From NCBI GenBank assembly GCA_945883825.1, contig CAMCYF010000003.1, forward strand, positions 1-64,000: a stretch of 64,000 nucleotides of DNA. Reading direction: 5' to 3'. Each line of letters opens with the position of its first letter. Positions within the stretch are counted from its first letter, which is position 1. Both the position numbers and the translations under genes were made by a program. Shown piece by piece: positions 1 to 8,533 of the stretch. The stretch is from Chitinophaga pinensis. GTDB lineage: Bacteria; Bacteroidota; Bacteroidia; Flavobacteriales_D; Crocinitomicaceae. Below the pieces are notes generated by a model. That model did no database searches. It saw only the letters and a program-made list of their open reading frames with translations, and was not told the DNA's origin.

Positions 1-4
1 AATT

Positions 5-32
5 AAAAAAGGGGGATGATTGCTCATCCCCC
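5..32 (-). terminator. Intrinsic terminator of tRNA-Pro
   Basis: A perfect 9-bp stem (arms 11-19 and 24-32) with a TTGC loop is followed, on the minus strand, by six T residues (5-10). It lies directly downstream of the tRNA-Pro gene and is a typical Rho-independent terminator. Confidence 0.85.
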
Positions 33-35
33 TCG

Positions 36-110
36 TCGGGGCGGCAGGATTCGAACCTGCGACCTCCTGGTCCCAAACCAGGCGCGATGACCGGACTACG
101 CTACGCCCCG
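36..110 (-). tRNA. tRNA-Pro (anticodon TGG)
   Basis: Read on the minus strand, the 7-bp acceptor stem CGGGGCG/CGCCCCG pairs fully, with discriminator A at 36. The anticodon stem-loop CTGGTTTGGGACCAG carries TGG in the loop, and the T arm contains GGTTCGAATCC. CCA is not encoded. The gene has a matching promoter upstream (169-198) and a terminator downstream (5-32), so it looks like a single-gene transcription unit. Confidence 0.95.
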
Positions 111-168
111 AACTTAATGTATCATCAGTGTAATAAATCTAACTGAAACGTCTTTCAGAAAGTGTGTG

Positions 169-198
169 CAAAAGTAATAAGATTATTACGATTTACAA
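169..198 (-). promoter_or_regulatory. Candidate promoter of tRNA-Pro
   Basis: On the minus strand TTG (196-198) and TACTTTTG (169-176) are separated by exactly 19 nt. This matches the Bacteroidota housekeeping promoter pattern (-33 TTG, -7 TAnnTTTG). The tRNA begins about 58 nt downstream, which leaves room for a 5' leader removed by RNase P. Confidence 0.6.
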
Positions 199-233
199 AA
201 GATAAGCTAACAATAAGACTATTCTTAATTAGA

Positions 234-526
234 TTCGAACCCGCTGGTTCTCATTCCAAAACAATCCGTTTAATATTTATTGCGGAGGGAGCGGGATTAC
301 TTCAAGCTCCAATTGTCACTTTTCAGTGACTTCCGCTTTGCTCCGGTTCGAACCCGCTGGTTCTCATCCCGAAAAAATCCGTTTTAATATTTATTGCGGA
401 GGGAGCGGGATTACTTCAAGCTCCTATTGTCGCTTTTCAGTGAGCTCCGCTTTGCTCCGGTTCGAACCTGCTGGTTCTCATCCCGAAACAATCCGTTTAA
501 ATATTTATTGCGGAGGGAGCGGGATT
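234..526. repeat. Tandem 113-114 bp repeats derived from the tRNA-Ser 3' end
   Basis: Unit 1 is 234-346, unit 2 is 347-460, and a partial unit 3 (461-524) runs into the true tRNA-Ser gene. The units differ at only a few bases. Each contains, on the minus strand, a T-arm 5' half (GCGGGTTCGAA), about 48 nt of foreign sequence, and then the T-arm 3' half plus acceptor 3' strand (AATCCCGCTCCCTCCG). They therefore look like tRNA-Ser 3' ends interrupted inside the T loop. No anticodon arm is present, so they are not functional tRNAs. Together with the tRNA-Pro promoter, this is the whole content of the 400-bp gene-free stretch 111-510. Short reading frames across it are artefacts. Confidence 0.8.
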
Positions 527-597
527 CGAACCCGCGGTACAGTTTCCCGTACGTCAGTTTAGCAAACTGGTGGTTTCAGCCACTCACCCATCCCTCC
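511..597 (-). tRNA. tRNA-Ser (anticodon GCT)
   Basis: On the minus strand the acceptor stem GGAGGGA/TCCCTCC pairs fully, with discriminator G at 511. The anticodon loop TTGCTAA gives GCT, there is a long variable arm as expected for a type II tRNA, and the T arm has GGTTCGAATCC. At 87 nt the length suits tRNA-Ser. CCA is not encoded. Its 3' end is copied into the tandem repeats at 234-510. Confidence 0.95.
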
Positions 598-617
598 AAT
601 ATTCAATGAACAGGGGG

Positions 618-647
618 CAAAAATATAAATTTTATTCCTTTTATCAG
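618..647 (-). promoter_or_regulatory. Candidate promoter of tRNA-Ser
   Basis: On the minus strand TATTTTTG (618-625) is preceded at 19-nt spacing by CTG (645-647), one base off the TTG of the Bacteroidota -33 element. The tRNA-Ser gene starts about 20 nt downstream. Confidence 0.45.
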
Positions 648-666
648 TAGTTTTTTTAGAAAAAGA

Positions 667-1839
667 TTAGGAATTATAGCGGAATTCTCCCTTTTCACTT
701 TTAATACTTACTTGTTTGCCGTCGAAAGAATCTACTTTGCCAATAACCTGAGCGGCAATTCCAAATGATTCTGAAATAGCAATAAGCTCTGAAGCTATTT
801 CAAAAGGAACATAAATTTCCATTCTGTGTCCCATGTTAAAAACTTTATACATTTCTTCCCATGAGGTGCCTGATTCCTCTTGAATCATAAGAAACAAAGG
901 TGGAATTGGAAAAAGATTATCTTTAATGATATGAAGGTTATTTACAAAATGCAAGACTTTGGTTTGCGCTCCACCAGAGCAGTGAACCATTCCATGAATT
1001 TGAGATCGAAACTGGTTTAAAATCTTTTTAATTACTGGTGCGTAAGTTCGTGTTGGCGATAAAACAAGTTTTCCAGCATCTAAAGGAAGGTTTGCAACTT
1101 CATCTTCTAATAATTTCCCGCCGCTATAAACAAGATCATTTGGTACATTAGGATCAAAGCTTTCAGGAAATTCTTTTGCTAATTGATAGTTGAACACATC
1201 GTGTCGAGCACTCGTGAGCCCATTACTTCCCATTCCACTGTTGTAGGTGTTTTCATAGTTTGCCTGCCCATAAGAAGCTAAACCAACAATGCAGTCTCCC
1301 GCTTGAATTTTATGATTTGAAATAACATCACTGCGTTTCATTCTTGCAATTACAGTAGAATCTACAATTATTGTTCTTACTAAATCGCCTACATCTGCAG
1401 TTTCTCCACCAGTGGAATAAATTTCAATACCATGAGACCTTAAATCTTTCAAGAGTTCTTCTGTTCCGTTGATGATTTCAGAAATAACAGAACCAGGAAT
1501 GAGGTTCTTGTTGCGGCCAATAGTTGAAGATAAAAGAATGGGGCCTGTTGCCCCAACACACAATAAATCATCAATGTTCATTATCAATGCATCTTGAGCA
1601 ATTCCTTTCCAAACTGAAATATCTCCAGTTTTTTTCCAATACATGTAGGCTAAAGATGTTTTTGTGCCCGCACCGTCAGCATGCATGACAACACAATAAT
1701 CATCATCTCCGGTTAAATAATCAGGAACTATTTTACAAAAAGCTTGAGGAAATAAACCTTTGTCCACATTTTTTATAGCATTATGGACATCCTCTTTCCC
1801 TGCTGATACTCCTCTTGCTTGATAACGATTGTCTGACAT
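667..1839 (-). CDS. purM: Phosphoribosylformylglycinamidine cyclo-ligase (AIR synthetase)
   Basis: This 390-aa cytosolic enzyme closes the imidazole ring of FGAM with ATP to give AIR, the fifth step of purine synthesis. Family signatures are visible: HADGAGTKTS (53-62), the DD pair at 90-91 followed by LLCVGA, and GGETAD (144-149), which form the ATP and FGAM binding region. The protein is longer than the roughly 345-aa enterobacterial PurM but has the length of the Bacteroidota form. It is the last gene of a minus-strand run htpG, J-domain gene, xseB, purM, 34 nt after xseB. No other purine gene is adjacent. Confidence 0.93.
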   Translation of the reverse strand: MSDNRYQARGVSAGKEDVHNAIKNVDKGLFPQAFCKIVPDYLTGDDDYCVVMHADGAGTKTSLAYMYWKKTGDISVWKGIAQDALIMNIDDLLCVGATGPILLSSTIGRNKNLIPGSVISEIINGTEELLKDLRSHGIEIYSTGGETADVGDLVRTIIVDSTVIARMKRSDVISNHKIQAGDCIVGLASYGQANYENTYNSGMGSNGLTSARHDVFNYQLAKEFPESFDPNVPNDLVYSGGKLLEDEVANLPLDAGKLVLSPTRTYAPVIKKILNQFRSQIHGMVHCSGGAQTKVLHFVNNLHIIKDNLFPIPPLFLMIQEESGTSWEEMYKVFNMGHRMEIYVPFEIASELIAISESFGIAAQVIGKVDSFDGKQVSIKSEKGEFRYNS

Positions 1840-1873
1840 ATTTGTATTAAAAAGGTAAAGTTAGAAATTTGAC

Positions 1874-2083
1874 TTATTCTTCAGTCTTGTCCTCCTCAAG
1901 TTCTTTGAGAATTTTCTGAACATCACCTTCAGTTGCACTTAATTTAGCCTTGCAAACTCGAATTAAAACAGTTGCACGTTTCACTTTTTCCGCTAATTCA
2001 TCTACACTGATGTTTCCATCTTCCATGTCACTCACAATTTCTTGTAATTCTTCAAATGCTTCTGTGTATTTCTGCTCTGTCAT
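1874..2083 (-). CDS. xseB: Exodeoxyribonuclease VII small subunit
   Basis: A 69-aa protein with the XseB pattern: YTEAFEELQEIVSDMEDGNI, then a helical segment ending in an acidic tail. XseB multimers bind the large subunit XseA and regulate degradation of single-stranded DNA. Its size is normal for the family. The xseA partner is not beside it in this window, which is unusual because the two are often neighbours. It sits between the TerB/J-domain gene (66 nt upstream) and purM (34 nt downstream), probably in the same transcript. Confidence 0.88.
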   Translation of the reverse strand: MTEQKYTEAFEELQEIVSDMEDGNISVDELAEKVKRATVLIRVCKAKLSATEGDVQKILKELEEDKTEE

Positions 2084-2149
2084 TTCAGGTATTTTTTTTT
2101 ACTTATGTTTAAAGATACAACAATAAAAACAATTTTGAAAAAGCAATAA

Positions 2150-2917
2150 TTACTTAAATCCTCTTCGTTTTTTTATTGCTTCGTATGCATCTTGAATTTG
2201 CTGAAATTTTTCCTTTGCACCTTTTTGGTATTCTTCCCCCATTGTCGCAACTTTATCCGGGTGAAAGGAAATTGCCATTTTTCGATAGGCTTTTTTAACT
2301 TCTTCATCACTTACAGATGACTCAACACCTAAAATTTTATAATCTGAATCTACATTTCTATAGAACATATTTTTCACACTTTCAAATTCTACTGCAGAAA
2401 CACCGAGCATTGTCGCAATTTTTTGAATAATATTCATTTCCGCTGGAGCAACATCGCCATCTGCTTTTGCAATACTAAACAAATAGTGAATTAATTGAAC
2501 ACGAACTTCAGAAGGCATTCTAGTGCGAATATCTGCGCAAATTTCTTGAAGCGGTATTTTATCGGAATCCAGGAAATTTTTAAGGATTTGAAGATGTTCA
2601 CTAGTAAAACGATTGCCAAATTGAGCAGCAAAAAAACGTTTCACAAAGTCAAGTTCGATTTTTAAGACTTTCCCATCTGCTTTCATTACAGAGGCAGAAA
2701 GCGCCATGAGCATGGTTTGAATATCGTAGCGAGAGGATTGTTGTCTATAATATTCGAATGCATCTTGAAAACCAGCCTTTCGTCCACCAGAAAAATTAGA
2801 GGCACCAGATTTACTAGTTGTCCGATCAATTAAGGAACCAATGATGAATCCAAAAAGTCCTCCTCCCAACGTTCGTGTAGTAAAATAAAATCCAAGTCCT
2901 AAAATCCACTTATACAC
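2150..2917 (-). CDS. TerB/J-domain co-chaperone (DjlA-like)
   Basis: This 255-aa protein has an N-terminal hydrophobic, glycine-rich segment (about 5-29), likely a membrane anchor. A TerB-like helical domain follows (about 60-180, with the recurring KADGKV and KADGDV motifs), then a C-terminal J domain (about 190-255) with the HPD tripeptide in SFHPDKV. The architecture is that of DjlA, which stimulates DnaK ATPase from the membrane. The start is GTG at 2917; no in-frame ATG precedes it and the upstream frame is short, so the exact start is uncertain. It follows htpG by 53 nt, placing a Hsp70 co-chaperone next to Hsp90. Confidence 0.82.
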   Translation of the reverse strand: MYKWILGLGFYFTTRTLGGGLFGFIIGSLIDRTTSKSGASNFSGGRKAGFQDAFEYYRQQSSRYDIQTMLMALSASVMKADGKVLKIELDFVKRFFAAQFGNRFTSEHLQILKNFLDSDKIPLQEICADIRTRMPSEVRVQLIHYLFSIAKADGDVAPAEMNIIQKIATMLGVSAVEFESVKNMFYRNVDSDYKILGVESSVSDEEVKKAYRKMAISFHPDKVATMGEEYQKGAKEKFQQIQDAYEAIKKRRGFK

Positions 2918-2970
2918 GCGCTGAGCTTTAAAAAATTTTAATAGGAAAAATCCTGTGTAAAATTAGTAAA

Positions 2971-4875
2971 TTAAGCAATATGCTCAATGTTTCGCTCGAT
3001 AAAACTATTCAATGCTTCGCCTTTTAACATCCCTTGAGCCAAAAGTGCAAGATCTGTAAGTTGCTTTACGCTTGCTTTTTGATCCTTTGCTTTCTTCGTT
3101 AAAAGCTGAGCGATTTTAGGATGATTTGCATTTACAACAAGCGTAAACATTTCTGGAAAAGCTCCAAACATTCCTCCGCCACCTAATTTTTGCTGCTCCA
3201 TCATTCGTCGAATAAATTCTGGTTGCGTAATAATCATTGGCGAATCACTTTCACTCATGCTTTCAAATTGAACAGTATATTTTTCTTTATTTAAGCATTC
3301 TTCAAAAACAGGCTTTAACTTTTCTTCTTCCTCTTTTGAAATTTTTGAAGGAAGTTCATCTGTTTTACGAATTAGTTTATCTAGAGTGTCAGAATCAACA
3401 CGAACAAAACTCGTATTTTCCATTGATTGCTCGAGTTTTTGAATCCAATGAGAAACCAAAGGGCCTTCTAAATGAAGAACATCGTAAGCTCTTTCTTTTG
3501 CTTTTTTAACAAAGGAGAATTGTTCTTCCGGGTTATTGGTATACAAACAAACTGTTTTTTTGTCTTTATCAACCTGAAGTGCTGCAATTTTTTCTTTGTA
3601 TTCTTCCGGAGTAAAATAAAGCCCATCTGTATTTTTTAATAAGGAAAAACCTGAAGCTTTTTCAGCAAATTTTTCATCTGATAACATTCCATATTGAACA
3701 AATATTTGTAGGTCATTCCATTTATCTTCAAAATCCTTGCGGTCTTTTTTGAACATATCTGCTAATTTATCCGCCACTTTTTTGGTGATGTGAGAAGCTA
3801 TTTTTTTGACGTTGCCATCACTTTGTAAATACGACCGAGAAACATTTAAAGGAATATCTGGTGAATCAATTACTCCATGTAAAAGCGTTAAAAATTCAGG
3901 TACAATTTCTGCAACACTATCCGTAATAAAGACTTGATTAGAATATAAATTTATTTTATTTCTCTGAACTTCAACATTCTCCTTAATTTTTGGAAAGTAG
4001 AGAATACCCGTTAAATTAAAAGGATAATCTACATTCAAATGAATATGAAAGAGAGGCTTGTCAAATGTTGAGGGATACAATTCACTGTAGAATGAAGAAT
4101 AATCTTCGTCCTTCAAATCTACAGGTGCTTTCGTCCATGCAGGCGAAGGATTATTAATTTGATTTGGAACTTCAATAGCTACTCGCTTTATATTTCCTTT
4201 GTCATCTTTTTCCCCTTCTGGCGAGTCGATGTATTCTGTTTTGTCACCAAAAAACACAGGAATTGGCAAAAACTTACAGTATTTCGTTAAGATTCCTGAA
4301 ATTCGTTCTTTTTCTAAAAACTCATTTGATTCTTCAGAGATAAATAAAACGATGTCAGTTCCTTGTGTTGTTTTGTCAATTTCAATAATTGTATAGTCCG
4401 GAGAACCATTGCTTTCCCATTGAATTGCTTTTTCTCCCTCATGGCGAGATTTACTGCGAATCTGCACTTTTTCTGACACCATAAATCCTGAATAAAAACC
4501 AAGTCCAAAATGACCTATAATTTGCTCAGCACCTTCTTTTCCTTTGTATTTTTCTACAAACTCCTCAGCCCCAGAAAATGCAATTTGATTGATGTATTTA
4601 TCAATTTCTTCAGCAGACATTCCGATTCCATTATCTCGAATGGTAATTGTTTTTGCATCGCGATCCAATATTACTTCTACCTTCAAATCTCCAAGTTCAC
4701 CTTTATATTCTCCATTTGCTGAAAGAACACGTAATTTTTGAGATGCATCTACAGCATTGGAAACTAATTCACGTAAAAATATTTCGTGATCTGAGTATAA
4801 AAATTTCTTAATTATGGGAAAAATATTTTCCGTTTGAACGTTAATTTTACCTGACTTAATTGTGTTTTTTTTCAT
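2971..4875 (-). CDS. htpG: Molecular chaperone HtpG (Hsp90 family)
   Basis: A 634-aa ATP-dependent cytosolic chaperone. The N-terminal GHKL ATPase domain shows the Hsp90 motifs RELVSNAVDA (about 35-44), DNGIGM, GHFGLGFYSGF and GTDI. The middle and C-terminal domains have normal bacterial length, without the eukaryotic charged linker or MEEVD tail. I place the start at the ATG at 4875 (MKKNTIKSGKINVQTENIF), because the frame can be extended only through a TTG at 4896 and homologues begin near this ATG. It heads the minus-strand run that continues with a J-domain co-chaperone. The 127-bp divergent spacer to the SDR gene has no clear TAnnTTTG element for htpG, so a stress-type promoter is possible. 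Confidence 0.95.
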   Translation of the reverse strand: MKKNTIKSGKINVQTENIFPIIKKFLYSDHEIFLRELVSNAVDASQKLRVLSANGEYKGELGDLKVEVILDRDAKTITIRDNGIGMSAEEIDKYINQIAFSGAEEFVEKYKGKEGAEQIIGHFGLGFYSGFMVSEKVQIRSKSRHEGEKAIQWESNGSPDYTIIEIDKTTQGTDIVLFISEESNEFLEKERISGILTKYCKFLPIPVFFGDKTEYIDSPEGEKDDKGNIKRVAIEVPNQINNPSPAWTKAPVDLKDEDYSSFYSELYPSTFDKPLFHIHLNVDYPFNLTGILYFPKIKENVEVQRNKINLYSNQVFITDSVAEIVPEFLTLLHGVIDSPDIPLNVSRSYLQSDGNVKKIASHITKKVADKLADMFKKDRKDFEDKWNDLQIFVQYGMLSDEKFAEKASGFSLLKNTDGLYFTPEEYKEKIAALQVDKDKKTVCLYTNNPEEQFSFVKKAKERAYDVLHLEGPLVSHWIQKLEQSMENTSFVRVDSDTLDKLIRKTDELPSKISKEEEEKLKPVFEECLNKEKYTVQFESMSESDSPMIITQPEFIRRMMEQQKLGGGGMFGAFPEMFTLVVNANHPKIAQLLTKKAKDQKASVKQLTDLALLAQGMLKGEALNSFIERNIEHIA

Positions 4876-5002
4876 TTTGTTTTTATTTGAAAACAATTAG
4901 TCAATCTATATGCCAAGTTAATTTTTATGTCATTTTGTCTTTTTTTATTGTTAAATTGACATAAATAAAGCAAAATAGAAATTTTCTATTCAAATTTGCA
5001 AC

Positions 5003-5761
5003 ATGAAAAAATACGTATTTATTACAGGAGCATCCTCAGGATTTGGAGAAGCGTGTGCACATATTTTTGCAAAAAATGGGTTTTCACTTGTTTTAGTAGC
5101 TAGAAGAAGTGATAAATTAGAACAATTGAAAGTTTCCTTGCAAAATGATACTGTCAATATACATTGCCTAGAACTTGACATCCGGAATGAAAAAGACGTT
5201 ATTCAGTCGATAAATTCACTTCCTGAAATCATCAAAAATAACATTCATATCCTTATTAATAATGCGGGTTTAGCAGTGGGAAGATCTTCAATAGAAAATG
5301 CCCTCACAGATGATTGGGAGCGAATGATTGACACCAATATCAAAGGTTTATTATACGTTTCAAAAGCAATTATTCCCTTTCTTAAACTTCATGAATTCTC
5401 ACAGATTGTAAATATTTCTAGTATTGCTGGAAAAGAGGTTTACCCTGGCGGAAATGTTTATTGTGCTACAAAACATGCAGTTGATGCACTTTCAAAAGCG
5501 ATGCGAATAGATTTAGTTTCACATGGAATAAAAGTCACAAATATTGCTCCTGGAGCTGCAGAAACTGAATTTTCGTTGGTGCGATTTAAAGGAGATGTTC
5601 AAACGGCAAATTCTGTATATGACGGATTTGAGGCTTTACTTGCAAATGATGTAGCCGAAGCTATCTGGTTTGTAACTTCTCGACCGGCTCATGTGACAAT
5701 TAATGATATTACAATCATGCCAACAGCGCAGGCTTCAGCAACTATTTTTCATAAGAAATAA
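5003..5761 (+). CDS. SDR-family NAD(P)-dependent oxidoreductase (YdfG-like)
   Basis: A 252-aa classical short-chain dehydrogenase. Visible motifs are TGASSGFG (8-15) for the dinucleotide, NNAG (86-89), catalytic Ser140, and YCATK with Tyr153 and Lys157. Arg residues after the second beta strand (VARRSDKLE) suggest NADP preference. The overall sequence resembles YdfG-type 3-hydroxy acid dehydrogenases, but the substrate cannot be read from sequence. It is monocistronic, divergent from htpG, and convergent with the M1 peptidase 5 nt away. The element CAAATTTG (4991-4998) lies only 4 nt before the ATG. Confidence 0.85.
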   Translation: MKKYVFITGASSGFGEACAHIFAKNGFSLVLVARRSDKLEQLKVSLQNDTVNIHCLELDIRNEKDVIQSINSLPEIIKNNIHILINNAGLAVGRSSIENALTDDWERMIDTNIKGLLYVSKAIIPFLKLHEFSQIVNISSIAGKEVYPGGNVYCATKHAVDALSKAMRIDLVSHGIKVTNIAPGAAETEFSLVRFKGDVQTANSVYDGFEALLANDVAEAIWFVTSRPAHVTINDITIMPTAQASATIFHKK

Positions 5762-5766
5762 AGTAG

Positions 5767-8424
5767 TTAATCAATAGCTACTGGTGCTGGACTTAGCAAG
5801 GTTAACTTGGCAATTAAATCTTCGTAGCGTTGTTTTAGCTTCTTTTTTTCAAAAACAGCCCCAAAAGATTTAGCTTCTTCCAATTCTGCTATTTCTGCAT
5901 CTAATTCTTCAACTTTAGCGATATAAATAGAATTACTGTATTCGATTATTTGTCCAAAATAAAGTTGCACTGCAGCGCCCCCTTTTTCCTTTAAAAAGGT
6001 ATAAAATTCAAGTGATTTTTCTTGTAAATCTATTTCCATTCTTAATATTAATACAACATAAGCTACAAAGACATTTAATTCATCGTAACCCTTAAAACTA
6101 TTATTCTTCAAGTTTTTATCAAAAAATGGAATGTCTTCTTCAGTTCCTAATTGTTGTAAAACTCCAGCAATTGAAACATTAAGCGTAGGATTTCCTTCTT
6201 TCATTAAATTCCTTGCTACAATTAAGGCTTCTTCAGGATTTATTTCTGTCAATATTGCAAGAGCTGAAGAAATAACTGTGTAAGATTGATCAGTACTTAT
6301 AGCAGCTTTCAGTAGTTCAGTAGCTTCTTCTTTTGGTAAAGCAGATAAAGATTTAAGTGCTGCAGCCCTAACTTGCGATTTTGGATCGCTTATAGCTAAT
6401 TCTTTAATTCGAGCTAAAGTTTCAATACCCAAGTCATTTTTTTCATTTTCAATTGAAGGAAGTGCAAGTATTCGGATATTCCAAAAAGGATCTTTCAAGG
6501 CATCGAAAAGTAATTTTTCGCTGTCACTATTTTTTGTTCGTTGCGCCATTGTAATAGCTGAAGCCCTGGCTTTGTATCTTGAAGAATTATAGTATTGATG
6601 AACATATTGACTTAAGGGTTTCTCCTCATAATATTTCCCCAACAGCATTTGTTGCTCATCAAAGAGAATATTTTTTAATTCACCAGAAAAGCTAAATGTA
6701 AAATTTTCTTCTAAATTTTCGACTACAATTTTTTCAGTTCGTTTTCCATTAGCATCCCAAATAGCGACATTTACAGGGAGTTTATACAAAGGAAAATCGT
6801 CGGTATTTTGCTTTTGTTTTACATTGATAGTAACAGTATTATTCTCAGGATTTATTACTTGAGAAGTATGTACTATTGGGTGCCCTTTACCTAAAAACCA
6901 CTGGTCAAAAAACCAATTAAGATCTTCCCCAGAAACCTCTTCAAAAGCCATTCTCAGATTATGAAATTCAGCAGTTTTAAATTTATTATTAACGAGATAA
7001 CTATTTAGCCCTTTAAAGAAAACCTCATCTCCAAGATAATATCTCAGCATGTGTAAAATCCTTCCTCCTTTAGCATAGGAGTGTCCATCGAACATATTTT
7101 CTTTATCAGGGTGTTCAAACCAAATTAAATTGTGATAGTTTTCCCAAGCTGAATTAAAATAACTTTCTGCTTCATTGGATCCTTGGTAATCAGCTTCATC
7201 AATTCCATATCGGTGCTCGTCCCATAGATACTGAGAATAATTGGCGAAAGACTCATTTAAGGGTAAATTTGCCCAAGATTCACAAGTCACCAAATCTCCA
7301 AACCAGTGATGAAATAATTCATGTGCTATTGTAGATTGATCATTATTATCTAATAATTCACGTTCATTTTTGTAAACATAATCGCCAAAAATTACAGCAC
7401 CAGTATTTTCCATTGCTCCAGAAACATAATTTCTAACTACAATTTGAGTGTATTTATCCCAAGGATATTCGATTCCAAGTTTTTGAGAAAAGAATTTTAT
7501 CATAGCAGGTGTTTCACCAAAAATTGCTTTTGCATCTTTCTCAAATTCTGGCTCCACATAATAGTTGACTTCCATTTTTGAGCCATCATTGCGCGTGTAG
7601 AAATCTTTAACAACTTTAAATTCTCCAACAGCCATCATAAATAAATAAGGAGCATGCGGCAAATCTTGTTTCCAATGGTCAGTGCGAGTGCCGTCTGAAT
7701 TCTTTTTGGAGGAAATTAATTTTCCATTGGAGAGGGTTGCATATTTATCCTCAACTGTCATTAGAATTTCTTCTGTAGTCTTTGCATTTGGCGAATCAAT
7801 TGTTGGAAACCAAACTGAATTTGATTCTGTTTCACCCTGTGTCCATATCTGTGGCATTTTAGATTTATCTTCTCCTTTTGGATTTATAAAAAATAAGCCC
7901 TTATCAGATGTAATTGCAGCGCTGCCATTAACAGTTCTTTCATCTGGTTTTGCAACATAGTCAATTTGCAGGGTAAATTTTTCATCACTAGAATAGCTGC
8001 GATCTAATTTAATATGAAGTGTAAGTGAATCTTTATAGACATAATTTAATTCTTTGCCGTTCATTTCAACTTTTTTAATATCCATTCCTTTTGCGTCTAA
8101 TACTAAACTATCAGAAACATGAAAATGTGGTTTTGCAGTAATAGTAGCTAATCCATTTAATTGAGATTTTGCCCAATTAAAATTTACTTCCAATTTGGTA
8201 TGAATTAAGTCGGTGTATATAGTTCTTGAACTATTGTAGATACTTCGAACTTTAGGTTCATCGATGTCAACTTCTTCGAATTCATCATACATAGCTGTTG
8301 TGTCGTAGTATGTTTCCTCTATATCTACAGGCTCATTTAAAGTTGAATCTAAAGTAATTTCTTTAATGTTTGTACACGCGAGTAAAACAATAAATATGCC
8401 GATAAAAAGAGTGATTTTTTTCAT
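5767..8424 (-). CDS. M1-family zinc aminopeptidase, lipoprotein, with HEAT-like C-terminus
   Basis: An 885-aa aminopeptidase N-type enzyme that probably removes N-terminal residues from peptides outside the cytoplasm. The start is set at the ATG at 8424, which gives a lipoprotein signal with lipobox LLAC (Cys17); a longer frame would bury it. The exopeptidase motif GAMEN is at 336-340. The zinc site is HELFHHWFGD (368-377), with His368, His372 and third ligand Glu391, exact HExxH-18-E spacing. From about residue 620 the sequence becomes alpha-helical repeats of the HEAT type, a layout common in Bacteroidota M1 enzymes. It ends in a coiled, charged tail. The gene is monocistronic. Confidence 0.9.
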   Translation of the reverse strand: MKKITLFIGIFIVLLACTNIKEITLDSTLNEPVDIEETYYDTTAMYDEFEEVDIDEPKVRSIYNSSRTIYTDLIHTKLEVNFNWAKSQLNGLATITAKPHFHVSDSLVLDAKGMDIKKVEMNGKELNYVYKDSLTLHIKLDRSYSSDEKFTLQIDYVAKPDERTVNGSAAITSDKGLFFINPKGEDKSKMPQIWTQGETESNSVWFPTIDSPNAKTTEEILMTVEDKYATLSNGKLISSKKNSDGTRTDHWKQDLPHAPYLFMMAVGEFKVVKDFYTRNDGSKMEVNYYVEPEFEKDAKAIFGETPAMIKFFSQKLGIEYPWDKYTQIVVRNYVSGAMENTGAVIFGDYVYKNERELLDNNDQSTIAHELFHHWFGDLVTCESWANLPLNESFANYSQYLWDEHRYGIDEADYQGSNEAESYFNSAWENYHNLIWFEHPDKENMFDGHSYAKGGRILHMLRYYLGDEVFFKGLNSYLVNNKFKTAEFHNLRMAFEEVSGEDLNWFFDQWFLGKGHPIVHTSQVINPENNTVTINVKQKQNTDDFPLYKLPVNVAIWDANGKRTEKIVVENLEENFTFSFSGELKNILFDEQQMLLGKYYEEKPLSQYVHQYYNSSRYKARASAITMAQRTKNSDSEKLLFDALKDPFWNIRILALPSIENEKNDLGIETLARIKELAISDPKSQVRAAALKSLSALPKEEATELLKAAISTDQSYTVISSALAILTEINPEEALIVARNLMKEGNPTLNVSIAGVLQQLGTEEDIPFFDKNLKNNSFKGYDELNVFVAYVVLILRMEIDLQEKSLEFYTFLKEKGGAAVQLYFGQIIEYSNSIYIAKVEELDAEIAELEEAKSFGAVFEKKKLKQRYEDLIAKLTLLSPAPVAID

Positions 8425-8509
8425 TGAATTAAATTTAGCACAAAACTGCAAAGAAATTTTCTTTTGACAAGAATAATCAAAGAAATAGATAGAAGTTACA
8501 AAGCTTTTT

Positions 8510-8517
8510 TAGATTTG
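8510..8517 (+). promoter_or_regulatory. Candidate -7 element for pgk
   Basis: TAGATTTG matches the Bacteroidota -7 consensus TAnnTTTG, 16 nt before the pgk ATG. No TTG is seen at the usual 19-21 nt distance, so the call rests on the -7 element alone. Confidence 0.35.
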
Positions 8518-8533
8518 CAGAAAAAAGAATAGT

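Noticed and set aside
234-526. Possible CRISPR array
   Set aside because: The repeat unit is about 113 bp with no unique spacers, and it clearly derives from tRNA-Ser; no cas genes are present.
326-609. Short reading frames of 71-78 codons across the tRNA-Ser region
   Set aside because: They translate the tRNA-Ser gene and its derived repeats; the repeated peptide pattern arises from the repeated DNA, not from a protein gene.
4875-4896. Longer htpG starting at TTG 4896
   Set aside because: The extra seven residues are not part of the Hsp90 start, and a good ATG lies at 4875.
4956-4998. TTGACA (4956-4961) with CAAATTTG as a standard promoter for the SDR gene
   Set aside because: The spacing is about 30 nt, too long, and the -7 element lacks the leading T; only a weak note was kept.
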